Assembly: GCA_934434925.1 (NCBI GenBank)
Contig: CAKSAC010000005.1
Coordinates: 45,525 to 109,524, forward strand
Reading direction: 5' to 3'
Source of the DNA: an uncultured Eubacteriales bacterium
GTDB taxonomy: Bacteria > Bacillota > Clostridia > Oscillospirales > CAG-272
Length of the DNA stretch: 64,000 nucleotides
Numbering within the stretch: the first letter of the stretch is position 1; every line of letters starts with the position of its first letter. Below the pieces are notes generated by a model that saw only the letters and a program-made list of their open reading frames with translations, did not search any database and was not told the DNA's origin. This document shows positions 9,091-19,454 of the stretch, piece after piece. The translations under genes were made by a program, and so were the position numbers.

Positions 9091-9119
9091 TTGATTTTTC
9101 TTTGCGGGCGTATTACAAT
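9091..9119 (+). promoter_or_regulatory. sigma-A promoter of groESL
   Basis: TTGATT (9091-9096), 17-base spacer, TACAAT (9114-9119), just upstream of the CIRCE operator. Confidence 0.85.
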
Positions 9120-9130
9120 AAGCAATGAAA

Positions 9131-9157
9131 TTAGCACTCAGACGCAATGAGTGCTAA
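9131..9157 (+). promoter_or_regulatory. CIRCE operator (HrcA binding site)
   Basis: A perfect TTAGCACTC-N9-GAGTGCTAA inverted repeat lies about 12 bases after the -10 box of groESL, at the expected transcription start region. It predicts HrcA repression and heat-shock induction. hrcA itself is not in the window. Confidence 0.98.
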
Positions 9158-9206
9158 AACAAACCGTAAATTTTCCCGCCTCGCGGGATGAATCAGGAGG
9201 AATATC

Positions 9207-9491
9207 ATGACATTGAAACCGCTTGCAGACCGTGTTGTTGTGAAACCGGTCGATGTGGAGGAAACCAGCAAGGGAGGCATCATTCTGCCCGGCTCCGCCA
9301 AAGAGAAGCCGCAGGTCGCCGAAGTCGTGGCTGTCGGCCCCGGCGGAAACGTGGACGGAAACGAAGTCAAGATGATCGTAAAAGTCGGTGATCGCGTTAT
9401 CACCGCCAAGTACACCGGCACAGAAGTAAAATATGACGGCGTGGAATACAGCATCGTCCGTCAGAGCGACATTCTCGCGATTGTAGAGTAA
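9207..9491 (+). CDS. groES: co-chaperonin GroES
   Basis: A 94-residue Hsp10. [22 protein letters not shown] is the conserved start, with the mobile loop [10 protein letters not shown], then the roof/beta-barrel segment and [12 protein letters not shown] at the end. It caps GroEL and drives ATP-dependent folding in the cytosol. Ribosome site AGGAGGAATATC before ATG 9207. Controlled by the CIRCE promoter, 19 bases before groEL. Confidence 0.98.
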   Translation: MTLKPLADRVVVKPVDVEETSKGGIILPGSAKEKPQVAEVVAVGPGGNVDGNEVKMIVKVGDRVITAKYTGTEVKYDGVEYSIVRQSDILAIVE

Positions 9492-9504
9492 GAAAGAGAG
9501 GTAA

Positions 9505-11145
<1,641 letters not shown>

Positions 11146-11161
11146 TTCCGGACCCCGCAAG

Positions 11162-11190
11162 AAGGGACCCCGCAAGGGGTCCTTTCTTTT
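11162..11190 (+). terminator. groESL terminator
   Basis: GGACCCC (11165-11171), loop GCAA, GGGGTCC (11176-11182), then TTTCTTTT. Confidence 0.93.
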
Positions 11191-11225
11191 ACCGGAAAAC
11201 TTTGCGTTCTTTTTTTGAAAAGAGC

Positions 11226-11253
11226 TTGACAAATGCCGTATTCATGCTACAAT
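11226..11253 (+). promoter_or_regulatory. sigma-A promoter of the SGNH hydrolase gene
   Basis: TTGACA (11226-11231), 16-base spacer, TACAAT (11248-11253), about 50 bases before the start codon. Confidence 0.85.
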
Positions 11254-11304
11254 GTAAAGAGAAAAAGCCGAGGCATACCCCGGTAAACATAAAGGAGAAC
11301 TCCT

Positions 11305-11964
11305 ATGAAAAACATCCTTTTTCAAGGCGATTCCATCACAGATTGCTCCCGTGACAAAAGCGACTGGGTCAGAAAGACCCGTTGCCCTTCCAGACTCGGC
11401 CACGGCTACCCCCTGCTGGTAGGCTCCCGTCTGGCGCTGGATTTCCCCAATGAATATAATGTGGAAAATCGCGGCATCAGCGGCAACCGGATTGTGGATT
11501 TGTACGCCCGTATCAAGGTCGATCTCATCAACCTGTGCCCCGATTATCTTTCGATTCTCATCGGCGTCAACGACGTATGGCATGAGATCGATCAGAAAAA
11601 CGGCGTTTCGGCCGAAAAGTTTGAAGTCGTCTACCGCCTGATGCTGGACGAAATCCGGGCGGCCTTGCCGGCGTGCAAGATTCTCCTGCTTTCCCCTTAT
11701 GTCCTGCCCGGCGATGCCACGGTGAACGAAGAAAAACCCGAAAGATGGGAATATTTCCGCACGGAAGTTCCTCTGCGCGCCGCAGTTGTCAAAAAAGTGG
11801 CGCAGGACTACCCCGTCTCGCTGATCGAGACCCAACCGCTTTTTGATGAAGCGCAAAACCACGTCAACGCGAAAGATCTCCTGGTGGACGGCGTACACCC
11901 CGGCCCGGCAGGACATGAACTCCTCGCCCGGCATTATATGGACTGGTTCCGCTCGGTACGATAA
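11305..11964 (+). CDS. SGNH/GDSL-type hydrolase
   Basis: A 219-residue esterase/lipase-like enzyme with all four SGNH blocks: FQGDSIT (nucleophile Ser10), RGISGNR (oxyanion Gly), IGVNDVWH (Asn) and VDGVHPGPAGH (Asp/His). No signal peptide, so cytosolic. Related proteins deacetylate or deacylate carbohydrates; the substrate here is not evident from sequence. Start ATG 11305 after AAAGGAGAACTCCT. It is monocistronic, between its own promoter and terminator. The last six codons through the stop are part of a 24-bp direct duplication (11948 and 11972). Confidence 0.9.
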   Translation: MKNILFQGDSITDCSRDKSDWVRKTRCPSRLGHGYPLLVGSRLALDFPNEYNVENRGISGNRIVDLYARIKVDLINLCPDYLSILIGVNDVWHEIDQKNGVSAEKFEVVYRLMLDEIRAALPACKILLLSPYVLPGDATVNEEKPERWEYFRTEVPLRAAVVKKVAQDYPVSLIETQPLFDEAQNHVNAKDLLVDGVHPGPAGHELLARHYMDWFRSVR

Positions 11965-11989
11965 ACCGGAGTCCGCTCGGTACGGTAAA
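11948..11989. repeat. direct repeat across the SGNH gene stop (18-bp copies, period 24)
   Basis: TCCGCTCGGTACG-R-TAAA occurs at 11948-11965 and 11972-11989; the first copy contains the stop codon. Confidence 0.9.
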
Positions 11990-11991
11990 AC

Positions 11992-12035
11992 AAGAAAAGA
12001 CAGTGCGTTTTCAGCGTGCTGTCTTCTCTTTTTGC
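11992..12035 (+). terminator. terminator after SGNH hydrolase
   Basis: Long hairpin AGAAAAGACAGTGCG / GCGTGCTGTCTTCTCT with loop TTTTCA, followed by TTTTT. Confidence 0.88.
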
Positions 12036-12061
12036 GTAAATTTGTAAAGTTTTGTTTTCTT

Positions 12062-13249
12062 TCAGCGATACCCGTCGAAAAGAACTTTTGTCTCGGTCTG
12101 CATCCCCGCCCACGCCTCTTCCAGCAAGGCGGCATGATCGACTTTATCCAGTTCCGCCAGCACTTTGGCGGCCACCGGACGGGTGCGCGGATGCCGGGGG
12201 GTAAAAACGGTGCAGCAATCTTCATACGGTAAAACAGAGGTATCATAGGTATCGATACGGCGGGCAATCGTCACGATTTCTTCTTTGTCCATTCCGATGC
12301 AGGGGCGGAAGACCGGGAGCGACACGACCCCGTCGGTCACGCGGATGGCTTCCAGCGTCTGGCTGGCCACTTGCCCGAGGCTTTCCCCGGTAATCAAGGC
12401 GCCGCAACCAAAGCGGGCGGCACAGCGTTCGGCAAGGCGCATCATGAAAATCCGGAGCAAAAGGGTAAAATATTCCTCTTCGCACCGATCGCGCAGCTCC
12501 TCCTGGATGTGGGTCAGAGAAATAACATGGACATGTATGCGCGAACAGTATCCGCAAAGTTTTTCGGCCAGCGTCATCACTTTTTCCCGCGCGCGTTCCG
12601 AGGTATACGGAAAACTTTCAAAATGGAGAGCCTCGATCTCCATACCGCGTTTGGCCATCATATATCCGGCCACCGGGCTGTCGATTCCCCCGGAAAGCAG
12701 GAGCAGGCCCCTTCCCGCCGAAGCACGCGGCATGCCTCCGGCCCCTTTTTCCTGGTCGGCATGGACAAATGCGTACTCTTCGCGGATCTCGACCCAGACC
12801 GTCACTTCCGGGGTGTGCAGATCGACCCGCGTTCCGGGAAAGGAGCGCAGGATTTCCGCCCCGAGTTCCGCCGCCAGTTCGGGCGATGTGAGCAAAAACC
12901 GCTTGTCCGAACGTTTGGCATCCGCACGAAAACGGTGTTTTCCCGCAAAAGCGGGGGCAAGATATGCGCGCGCCACCGAAAGAATGCTTTCCAGGTTTTT
13001 TTCCGCTACGGCGGCGCGAACGACCCCCGTAATGCCGAATACCCGGCGTACCGTCTCGTACATACCGTCCATATCGCAGTCACTGTCCAACGGTTCGACC
13101 GTCATCGTGCTTTGGACGCTCCGCACGCTGAAATTCCCGTGCGCGGCGGCGCGACGGCGCACCTCCCGTAAAAGCTCGGCTTCAAAAGAGGAGCGATTGG
13201 CCCCCTTCAGTACGATTTCCCCGAATTTGCATAAGATGATCTCTTTCAT
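12062..13249 (-). CDS. thiI: tRNA 4-thiouridine synthase ThiI (no rhodanese domain)
   Basis: A 395-residue protein with an N-terminal ferredoxin-like/THUMP region (residues ~1-165) and an adenylating PP-loop domain, motif LLSGGIDSPVAGY. It adenylates and thiolates U8 of tRNA and may supply sulfur for thiamin thiazole. The length ends after the PP-loop domain: the C-terminal rhodanese domain of the E. coli protein is absent, as in most Bacillota, where a dedicated cysteine desulfurase donates sulfur. No nifS-like gene is adjacent. ATG 13249 is chosen because GGGGAG lies 6 bases upstream; the frame extends further upstream without a better start. Its own promoter lies at 13291-13319. Confidence 0.95.
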   Translation of the reverse strand: MKEIILCKFGEIVLKGANRSSFEAELLREVRRRAAAHGNFSVRSVQSTMTVEPLDSDCDMDGMYETVRRVFGITGVVRAAVAEKNLESILSVARAYLAPAFAGKHRFRADAKRSDKRFLLTSPELAAELGAEILRSFPGTRVDLHTPEVTVWVEIREEYAFVHADQEKGAGGMPRASAGRGLLLLSGGIDSPVAGYMMAKRGMEIEALHFESFPYTSERAREKVMTLAEKLCGYCSRIHVHVISLTHIQEELRDRCEEEYFTLLLRIFMMRLAERCAARFGCGALITGESLGQVASQTLEAIRVTDGVVSLPVFRPCIGMDKEEIVTIARRIDTYDTSVLPYEDCCTVFTPRHPRTRPVAAKVLAELDKVDHAALLEEAWAGMQTETKVLFDGYR

Positions 13250-13290
13250 GAAATCTCCCCGTCTTTCCGTCATTACTGTGTAACGCTCCC

Positions 13291-13319
13291 ATTGTAGCAT
13301 AAGCACGTTTTTTTTGCAA
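13291..13319 (-). promoter_or_regulatory. sigma-A promoter of thiI
   Basis: Minus strand TTGCAA (13319-13314), 17-base spacer, TACAAT (13296-13291). Divergent from the valS leader promoter. Confidence 0.8.
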
Positions 13320-13359
13320 GAGAAAAGCGTCGCCGGACGAAAATTGAGCCGGGAAAGGC

Positions 13360-13388
13360 TTGACAAGCGCCGGGAACTGTGCTACAAT
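13360..13388 (+). promoter_or_regulatory. sigma-A promoter of the valS T-box transcript
   Basis: TTGACA (13360-13365), 17-base spacer, TACAAT (13383-13388). Confidence 0.9.
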
Positions 13389-13394
13389 GCAGTC

Positions 13395-13625
13395 AGCAAT
13401 GACGGGAAGTTACCCCGGAGAGAGGCAAAAGAGAGCGGGCGGATGGTGAAAGCCCGTTGCCAATGCCGCGGTATGTCGTCCCCGAGCTTGCGGGAAGAGG
13501 GAGTTTTCTCCGGTAGAACCCGCCGCCGCCGGGCGTAAAACGTCAATGAGTGCGCGCCCCCGGGCGCGAATACAGGTGGTACCGCGCTTTATGGCGTCCT
13601 GTTGCGGCAGGACGTTTTTTCTTTC
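13395..13625 (+). promoter_or_regulatory. T-box leader controlling valS
   Basis: The T-box sequence AGGTGGTACCGCG is at 13574-13586, directly before an intrinsic terminator GCGTCCTG-TTGCGG-CAGGACG plus T-run (13594-13620). The upstream ~170 bases can form the Stem I region. Two valine GTC triplets at 13475-13480, opposite AAGTTA near 13415, are candidates for the specifier. Uncharged tRNA-Val would stabilise the antiterminator and switch on valS. Confidence 0.93.
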
Positions 13626-13657
13626 CCTGCCAACAACACTGCCGAAAGGAAAACATC

Positions 13658-16288
13658 ATGAGAAAAGAACTGCCAAAAACCTATTCCCCGAAGGATTTTG
13701 AAGACCGCATCTACAACACCTGGTGCGAGCGCGGCTATTTCCGTCCGGACCCGGACAAATCGAAGCCGGCCTTCTCCATCGTAATCCCGCCCCCGAACGT
13801 GACCGGCCAGCTCCATATGGGACACGCGCTGGATGAGACCTTGCAGGACATTCTCGTCCGCGCCAAACGGATGCAGGGGTACAGCACGCTTTGGGTTCCG
13901 GGAACCGACCATGCGGGCATTGCCACACAAATCAAGGTGGAAGAGAACCTGCGTGTGAACGAAGGCCTGACGCGTTACGACCTCGGCCGGGAAAAATTCT
14001 TGGAACGGGTTTGGGACTGGAAAGAGAAATACGGGAACCGTATTATCAACCAGCTCAAAAAGCTCGGCACTTCCTGCGACTGGGAACACGAACGCTTCAC
14101 GATGGATGAAGGATGCTCCCGCGCGGTGCGCGAGGTCTTTGTCAACCTTTATAATAAAGGACTGATTTATAAAGGGAACCGCATCATCAACTGGTGCCCC
14201 CATTGCGTGACCGCTCTCTCGGATGCCGAGGTCGAATATACCGAACAGCCTGGGCATTTTTGGCACATCCGTTATCCGGTCAAGGGCAGTGACGAATATG
14301 TGGTCATTGCCACGACCAGACCCGAAACACTGGTGGGCGACACGGCCGTTGCCGTCCATCCCGAAGACGAACGCTACCGCCATCTTGTCGGCAAGACTCT
14401 GATCCTTCCTCTCATCGGCCGCGAGATTCCGGTTGTTTCCGATGAATATGTCGAGAGGGATTTCGGCACCGGTTGTGTGAAGATTACCCCGGCGCACGAC
14501 CCGAACGACTTTGAAGTCGGCAAACGCCACAATCTCCCCATCATCCGTGTCATGAACGATGATGCCACCATGAATGCGGAAGCCGGTAAATACGAGGGAT
14601 TGGATCGGCTGGCGGCGCGGCAGGCTATCGTCGAAGACCTGGAAAAAGAAGGATTTCTTCTGAAGGTGGAAGACTATTCCCACAACGTCGGCACTTGCTA
14701 CCGTTGCCATCAGAACGTCGAACCGCTGACGTCCGATCAGTGGTTTGTCAGAATGGAGCCGCTGGCCGGTCCGGCGCTGGACATTGTCCAAAACGGCACC
14801 ATTCGTTTCCGGCCGGAGCGTTTCTCCAAGATTTATATCAATTGGATGGAGAATGTGCATGACTGGTGCATTTCCCGTCAGCTTTGGTGGGGGCATCGGA
14901 TCCCGGCTTTCACCTGCGACAATTGCAAAAAAATGATTGTCTCGCGCGATGATATAACGGTATGCCCCGTGTGCGGCGGCCACATGACGCAGGAAAGCGA
15001 CGTATTGGACACCTGGTTTTCTTCCGCACTCTGGCCCTTCTCCACGCTCGGCTGGCCGGAAAAAACAGAGGATCTTGCCCGTTATTATCCGACCGATGTG
15101 CTGGTGACCGGATATGACATTATCTTTTTCTGGGTGGCGCGCATGATTTTCTCGGGTCTTGAACACACCGGGAAGGAGCCTTTCCACACGGTTTTCATTC
15201 ACGGCCTTGTGCGGGATAAGCTCGGGCGCAAAATGTCCAAATCTCTCGGCAACGGCGTTGACCCGCTGGAAGTCATCGACCGATACGGCGCGGACGCTTT
15301 GCGTTTTGCGTTGGCTTCGGGCAATTCGCCCGGCAACGATATGCGCTTTTCCGAAGAAAAGATCGAAGCCGCCCGCAACTTTGCCAACAAACTCTGGAAC
15401 GCCTCGCGCTTTGTCCTGATGAACCTTGAAAAAGACGATGAAGACGCGTCTCTTCCGCCGCAAGAGGCCCTCTGCACCGAAGATCGCTGGATTCTCACCC
15501 GGTTTTCCGAACTGACCGCCACGGTGACAGACTCGCTTGAACATTTTGAACTCGGCGTTTCGCTCTCTGCAATCTATGACTTTACCTGGGACATCTTCTG
15601 CGACTGGTATATCGAACTTTGTAAAAGCCGCCTCGCCGACCGCGGCAGTGCCGAAGCGCACACCGCCTCTCATGTGCTGGCGTGGGTACTCACGGGAATT
15701 TTGAAACTTCTCCACCCCTTTATGCCTTTCATCACGGAAGAGATTTACAGTTGCCTGCCGCACACCGAAGAAAGCATCATGATCAGCGCCTACCCGAAAG
15801 CCGAAGATATCCTGCGCTATCCCGAAGACGCGGAGCGGCTGGATGAAGTCATCGAGATTATCCGGGCCGTCCGCACCCGGCGCGCCGACATGAACGTGCC
15901 GCCCTCCCGCCGGACAAAACTCTTCGTGGTAACCGCCGATCCCGAACGTTTCCGGGCGGCCGCCCCGTTCTTTGAGAAACTGGCCGCGGCCTCGGAGGTT
16001 CTCTTCCCCGAAAGCTATCATGACGAGACTTCGGTTTGTATCGTGACGGGGTCCGCCACCGTGTATATCCCGCTGGCCGACATGATCGATTTCCAAAAAG
16101 AGCGCGCCCGTCTCCGTGCGGAGCTGGAAAAGAACGCCGGAGAAATCGCCCGCACCGAAGCCAAGCTCGCCAACGAATCCTTTGTCAGCCGCGCGCCCGC
16201 CGCCGTTGTGGAAACCGAACGCGCCAAGCTCGAAAAGTATCGTTCCACCCGTATAAATCTGGAAAACGAATTGCAAAAACTCGGCTGA
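13658..16288 (+). CDS. valS: valyl-tRNA synthetase
   Basis: An 876-residue class I synthetase. Seen in order: HIGH motif in [12 protein letters not shown] (residues ~46-56), CPHC and CYRCHQ zinc-binding-like Cys pairs in the editing/CP regions, a Cys cluster in TCDNCKK...CPVCGGH, the KMSKS motif in [10 protein letters not shown], the anticodon-binding domain, and a C-terminal coiled coil (residues ~805-876) typical of ValRS. It charges tRNA-Val and edits Thr. Start ATG 13658 after GAAAGGAAAACATC, 33 bases beyond the T-box terminator. Regulated by the T-box leader. Confidence 0.98.
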   Translation: MRKELPKTYSPKDFEDRIYNTWCERGYFRPDPDKSKPAFSIVIPPPNVTGQLHMGHALDETLQDILVRAKRMQGYSTLWVPGTDHAGIATQIKVEENLRVNEGLTRYDLGREKFLERVWDWKEKYGNRIINQLKKLGTSCDWEHERFTMDEGCSRAVREVFVNLYNKGLIYKGNRIINWCPHCVTALSDAEVEYTEQPGHFWHIRYPVKGSDEYVVIATTRPETLVGDTAVAVHPEDERYRHLVGKTLILPLIGREIPVVSDEYVERDFGTGCVKITPAHDPNDFEVGKRHNLPIIRVMNDDATMNAEAGKYEGLDRLAARQAIVEDLEKEGFLLKVEDYSHNVGTCYRCHQNVEPLTSDQWFVRMEPLAGPALDIVQNGTIRFRPERFSKIYINWMENVHDWCISRQLWWGHRIPAFTCDNCKKMIVSRDDITVCPVCGGHMTQESDVLDTWFSSALWPFSTLGWPEKTEDLARYYPTDVLVTGYDIIFFWVARMIFSGLEHTGKEPFHTVFIHGLVRDKLGRKMSKSLGNGVDPLEVIDRYGADALRFALASGNSPGNDMRFSEEKIEAARNFANKLWNASRFVLMNLEKDDEDASLPPQEALCTEDRWILTRFSELTATVTDSLEHFELGVSLSAIYDFTWDIFCDWYIELCKSRLADRGSAEAHTASHVLAWVLTGILKLLHPFMPFITEEIYSCLPHTEESIMISAYPKAEDILRYPEDAERLDEVIEIIRAVRTRRADMNVPPSRRTKLFVVTADPERFRAAAPFFEKLAAASEVLFPESYHDETSVCIVTGSATVYIPLADMIDFQKERARLRAELEKNAGEIARTEAKLANESFVSRAPAAVVETERAKLEKYRSTRINLENELQKLG

Positions 16289-16292
16289 CCCG

Positions 16293-16327
16293 CCGCCCGG
16301 GAAGAAAACTCTCCCGGGCGGTTTTTA
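16293..16327 (+). terminator. valS terminator
   Basis: CCGCCCGGG / CCCGGGCGG (16293-16301, 16313-16321) followed by TTTTTA. Confidence 0.93.
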
Positions 16328-16375
16328 TCTCCCGCAAAAGGCCGGGGGGATCCGGGAATGCCGGGCTGCGGAATT

Positions 16376-16422
16376 CATGCCGCGAAAGCAGACGGCCGGG
16401 CCATGCCGCGAAAGCAGACGGC
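16376..16422. repeat. 21-bp direct repeat, period 26
   Basis: Two identical 21-base copies beginning CATGCCGCGAAAGCAG at 16376-16396 and 16402-16422, in the spacer between valS and the next gene. Confidence 0.9.
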
Positions 16423-16464
16423 GGATCGGAGATTTTCCCGGCGGTCTTCCCTCTTTTCTTCTTT

Positions 16465-16493
16465 TTGCGCGGAGAACTTCATAGAAATACAAT
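16465..16493 (+). promoter_or_regulatory. putative promoter of small lipoprotein gene
   Basis: TTGCGC (16465-16470), 17-base spacer, TACAAT (16488-16493). Confidence 0.6.
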
Positions 16494-16511
16494 AAGAACA
16501 GGAGGTCTGCC

Positions 16512-17009
16512 ATGAAAAGAAATCGTCTGCTTTTCTTCTTTCTTCTCCCGGCTTTGTTGCTTTTCGGATGTGCGCCCGCCGGGCAGGAAAAGAATCCCAA
16601 AGAAAAAATCGAAAGTTTTCTCTCGCTTCTCCCGTCCCATCCGGCAGGGCGGCTCTATGAAAGCGGACTGCCGGAAGACGGAGAAGGACACCCGCTGACC
16701 CGCGAACTTCTCCGCGCGCTCTTTGCGCGGGAGGACGGAAGCCTGCCGACAGACGGGCGGGTGGAATCCATGGCCGTCTACCTTGCAAGCGGGCAGGACG
16801 AACGGTTTGAAGCCATCCTTTTTGTCTGTTACGGCAGTGCCGATACCGACGCTGTCCGGGAATGCTGTCTGCGCCGGGCGCAACTGGCCGCTTCCTGCGG
16901 GGAATTGCGCGCGGAAGATGCCCGCATTTATATCAGCGGGCGTTATGTTTTCTATTGCCTTTCCGCCATGCCTGACGCGGCAGAACAGGCCATGCGACGT
17001 ATCCTTTGA
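16512..17009 (+). CDS. small lipoprotein of unknown function
   Basis: A 165-residue lipoprotein: signal segment with lipobox LLLFGC (Cys20), then a soluble domain. The arrangement of a predicted exported domain ending in YISGRYVFYCLSAMPDAAEQA resembles DUF4358 lipoproteins of Clostridia, in which a YVLxxLS strand is followed by an Asp/Glu-rich helix, but I cannot confirm this. Three Cys after residue 100 (FVCYG, ECCLRRA, SCGE) are unusual for an exported protein. Start ATG 16512 after ACAGGAGGTCTGCC. Monocistronic with its own promoter. Confidence 0.75.
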   Translation: MKRNRLLFFFLLPALLLFGCAPAGQEKNPKEKIESFLSLLPSHPAGRLYESGLPEDGEGHPLTRELLRALFAREDGSLPTDGRVESMAVYLASGQDERFEAILFVCYGSADTDAVRECCLRRAQLAASCGELRAEDARIYISGRYVFYCLSAMPDAAEQAMRRIL

Positions 17010-17083
17010 CGGGTTTGCGCAAAAAACAAAGCGCAAATCATACAAAAAATCGCATATTTCGCACCTCCGGTTCCGTCTTTTCC

Positions 17084-17112
17084 TTTACAGCTGTCGGTTC
17101 TCGTGGTATACT
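17084..17112 (+). promoter_or_regulatory. sigma-A promoter of AraC-type regulator
   Basis: TTTACA (17084-17089), 17-base spacer, TATACT (17107-17112). Confidence 0.75.
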
Positions 17113-17192
17113 GAAAGCAGCAGATTTCAAACAAAGTTCCTGCATTCCGGATTGCCCGGCCTTTTTGTGCCGCTCGGATTAAAGGAGGATGT

Positions 17193-18107
17193 ATGAATAA
17201 CAAAGACCTCACTTTCAGAAAAACTGCTCTGACCCCGCTGTTGACCGTGGAAGAGCTTGTCTCCGTCTACCGCCTGAATCCCAACGTGGGCGGAGGGGAA
17301 GCGCATGACTTTTGGGAATTGGTTTATATGGAAACGGGGGAGCATACCGTTCACCTCGGCGGTAACCTCTATCCGCTCCGCAGCGGCGATTTGCTTTTTT
17401 ACCCGCCCAATGTCTGGCACGGACGGCGGCCGGGAGAGGAGCGTATCGTAAACACACCGCCGGACTGTATAGTGAATATCCTCTCTTTCACCTGTTCGTC
17501 TCCGTTGCTTTATGACCTTGCGGGGCGGGTCCACACCCTGCCCCCCTCCGAGGGAGACACCCTGCTCTCCATTGTGCGGGACGGCCTGCTTTCCTTTGAG
17601 CGGGTCGAATGGGGGAAGGGGTTCCGCCCCCGGCCCTACATACCCCCGGCCGCGTTACAGGTCATTAAAAACCGTTTGGAGCTTTTTCTGCTCACGCTCT
17701 GGCAACGGGAAACGGCCGAAGCGGGACGCATGGAAACCGACACGCAGAACGGCCGCCGTGCGGCTGACGAAGCAGGGCATATTCTCGCCTATCTGACTGA
17801 AAATATTGATAAAAATCCGTCGTTGGAAGAGATTGGCCGTGCGCTCGGTTTTTCTCCTTCTTATCTGCGCCTGCTTTTCTCCCGGCGTTTCGGATGCGGG
17901 ATCAAGACCTATTTTCACGCCATGAAAATCCGTGAAGCGATGCGTTTGTTGCGTTGGAGTTCGTTGGGGTGCAGTGAAGTTTCCAATCGCCTCGGCTATT
18001 CCTCTCCTCAATATTTCGCCTATGTTTTCCGCCGCGCGACCGGGTGTACCCCCAGCGAATACGCAAACGGGCGCGAACCGAAACCCGATTCTCCTTTCTC
18101 AAAATAA
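17193..18107 (+). CDS. AraC-family transcriptional regulator
   Basis: A 304-residue regulator: N-terminal cupin-type sensor (FWELVYMETGEHTVHLGG, GDLLFYPPNVWHG) and a C-terminal double helix-turn-helix (SLEEIGRALGFSPSYLRLLFSRRF, then SEVSNRLGYSSPQYFAYVFRRATGCTPSEY). Such proteins sense a sugar or related effector and activate neighbouring catabolic genes. Start ATG 17193 after AAAGGAGGATGT. The next gene downstream on the same strand, a Gfo/Idh/MocA oxidoreductase, begins 143 bases later and is the likely target. Confidence 0.93.
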   Translation: MNNKDLTFRKTALTPLLTVEELVSVYRLNPNVGGGEAHDFWELVYMETGEHTVHLGGNLYPLRSGDLLFYPPNVWHGRRPGEERIVNTPPDCIVNILSFTCSSPLLYDLAGRVHTLPPSEGDTLLSIVRDGLLSFERVEWGKGFRPRPYIPPAALQVIKNRLELFLLTLWQRETAEAGRMETDTQNGRRAADEAGHILAYLTENIDKNPSLEEIGRALGFSPSYLRLLFSRRFGCGIKTYFHAMKIREAMRLLRWSSLGCSEVSNRLGYSSPQYFAYVFRRATGCTPSEYANGREPKPDSPFSK

Positions 18108-18250
18108 GCAGATTTCCACATGAGCCGCGCACTTTCCGTCTTCCTCTTTTCCCGGTTTTTTGTTATGATGAAGGTACCGGGGGGAGTCCTCCGGAAATCT
18201 GCCAGCCGGAAATTCCGGCTCCCGCCATCGGGAAAAGAAAGGATTTTACC

Positions 18251-19303
18251 ATGGATAAGAAAATCAGAATGGGCATTGTCGGATGCGGAGCCATGACGAC
18301 AAACAGCCATGTCTACGCCTTCCCTCTTCTCACCGATATCTGCACCGTCACGGCCGTTTGCGATGTGAAACGAGACAACGCCGAAAATATTGCAAACCGG
18401 CTCGGCGGCGACGTTTTCGTGACGACCGATTATCGTGAAATGGTCGGCCTTGTCGATGCCGTACTGGTGGTTCTTCCCCACAGCGTCCATTACGAATGCG
18501 GTTCCTTCTTTGCCGAAAACAATGTTCACGTCCTGATGGAAAAACCGCTCTGTAATACCGAAAAAGAGGTTGAAGACCTGACAAAAATCGCCGAAGAGCA
18601 TCATGTCAAACTGATGTGCGCCTACCCTGTCCGTTTCTGGCGCGGTATTTCCAAACTCAAAGAACTGCTGGATTCCGGCGAATACGGCCGTATCATCCAG
18701 ATGTCGATCTGGACCGAACAGTATACGAGGCGTTTTGACGAAAACAACTCTACATACGAACGGTATAAGGTCGAAAATCTCGGCGGCGGCCAGCTTTTCT
18801 CGCACGGTTGCCATTATATCGACCTGCTTCTCTGGTTCCTCGGCAAGCCGGTCAGCGGAACGCATATCGGTTCCAATATCGGCACGGAGTGGATGGAACG
18901 CGAAGGCACTTCCAACGTCATCATGACCTTTGAAAACGGCGCGATGGCCTACCACTTCGGCACTTGGGGTGCGCGCGGCTCCTCGCATGACTATTCTTTC
19001 CAGGTCTTTACCGACAAGGGCTTCTTTGAATACCGGCGCGACACGGCCACACTGACCTACAAGACCGATATTCATCCGAACCCCGAACAGCCCCCCGTCA
19101 CCGTCTGGGAATTCCGCGACAAAACCAAACAGACGCAATACGAAATCCGCCACTTTCTGGAATGCATCCTCTATGACCGCCGCCCGATGATCGACGGATA
19201 CGATTCCCTGCAATCAATCAAGGTAATCAACCGCCTGTATGAAGCCGAGGACCGCGGCGAAATCGCCGACCTGCGCGGGCTTGGTTTCCGCGATCGCGAC
19301 TGA
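18251..19303 (+). CDS. Gfo/Idh/MocA family oxidoreductase
   Basis: A 350-residue NAD(P)-dependent dehydrogenase-like protein. N-terminal Rossmann fold MGIVGCGAMTTNSHVYAFP; catalytic-region EKPLCNTEKEVEDL (the EKP motif after strand 5); the C-terminal alpha/beta domain includes GGGQLFSHGCHYIDLLLWF with the conserved Asp/His. Typical substrates are sugars, sugar acids or inositols; the exact one cannot be read. Start ATG 18251 after AGAAAGGATTTTACC. A TATGAT -10-like box is at 18164-18169 with no convincing -35, so expression may depend on the upstream AraC activator. Confidence 0.92.
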   Translation: MDKKIRMGIVGCGAMTTNSHVYAFPLLTDICTVTAVCDVKRDNAENIANRLGGDVFVTTDYREMVGLVDAVLVVLPHSVHYECGSFFAENNVHVLMEKPLCNTEKEVEDLTKIAEEHHVKLMCAYPVRFWRGISKLKELLDSGEYGRIIQMSIWTEQYTRRFDENNSTYERYKVENLGGGQLFSHGCHYIDLLLWFLGKPVSGTHIGSNIGTEWMEREGTSNVIMTFENGAMAYHFGTWGARGSSHDYSFQVFTDKGFFEYRRDTATLTYKTDIHPNPEQPPVTVWEFRDKTKQTQYEIRHFLECILYDRRPMIDGYDSLQSIKVINRLYEAEDRGEIADLRGLGFRDRD

Positions 19304-19388
19304 TTGCCGAAGATCCGTCGCGCCCTGCCGTCTGCGGGGCGGCCAAACTCCGGACCGCCCCACCCCGGGAGAAAACGCCGGATATACA

Positions 19389-19421
19389 AAAACGCGACAT
19401 GAAATATGTCGCGTTTTCTTT
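19389..19421. terminator. bidirectional terminator
   Basis: AAAACGCGACAT / ATGTCGCGTTTT (19389-19400, 19406-19417) with T-runs on both strands, between converging oxidoreductase and trxB-like genes. Confidence 0.92.
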
Positions 19422-19454
19422 ACATAATTTGAAAATTATTGCGCAACGTCGCCC

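Noticed and set aside
12062..13249. Truncated ThiI lacking the rhodanese domain as a pseudogene
   Set aside because: The short form is usual in Bacillota; THUMP and PP-loop domains are complete.
13589..16276. 895-codon minus-strand frame opposite valS
   Set aside because: Shadow of valS in a GC-rich codon frame; no motif or ribosome site.
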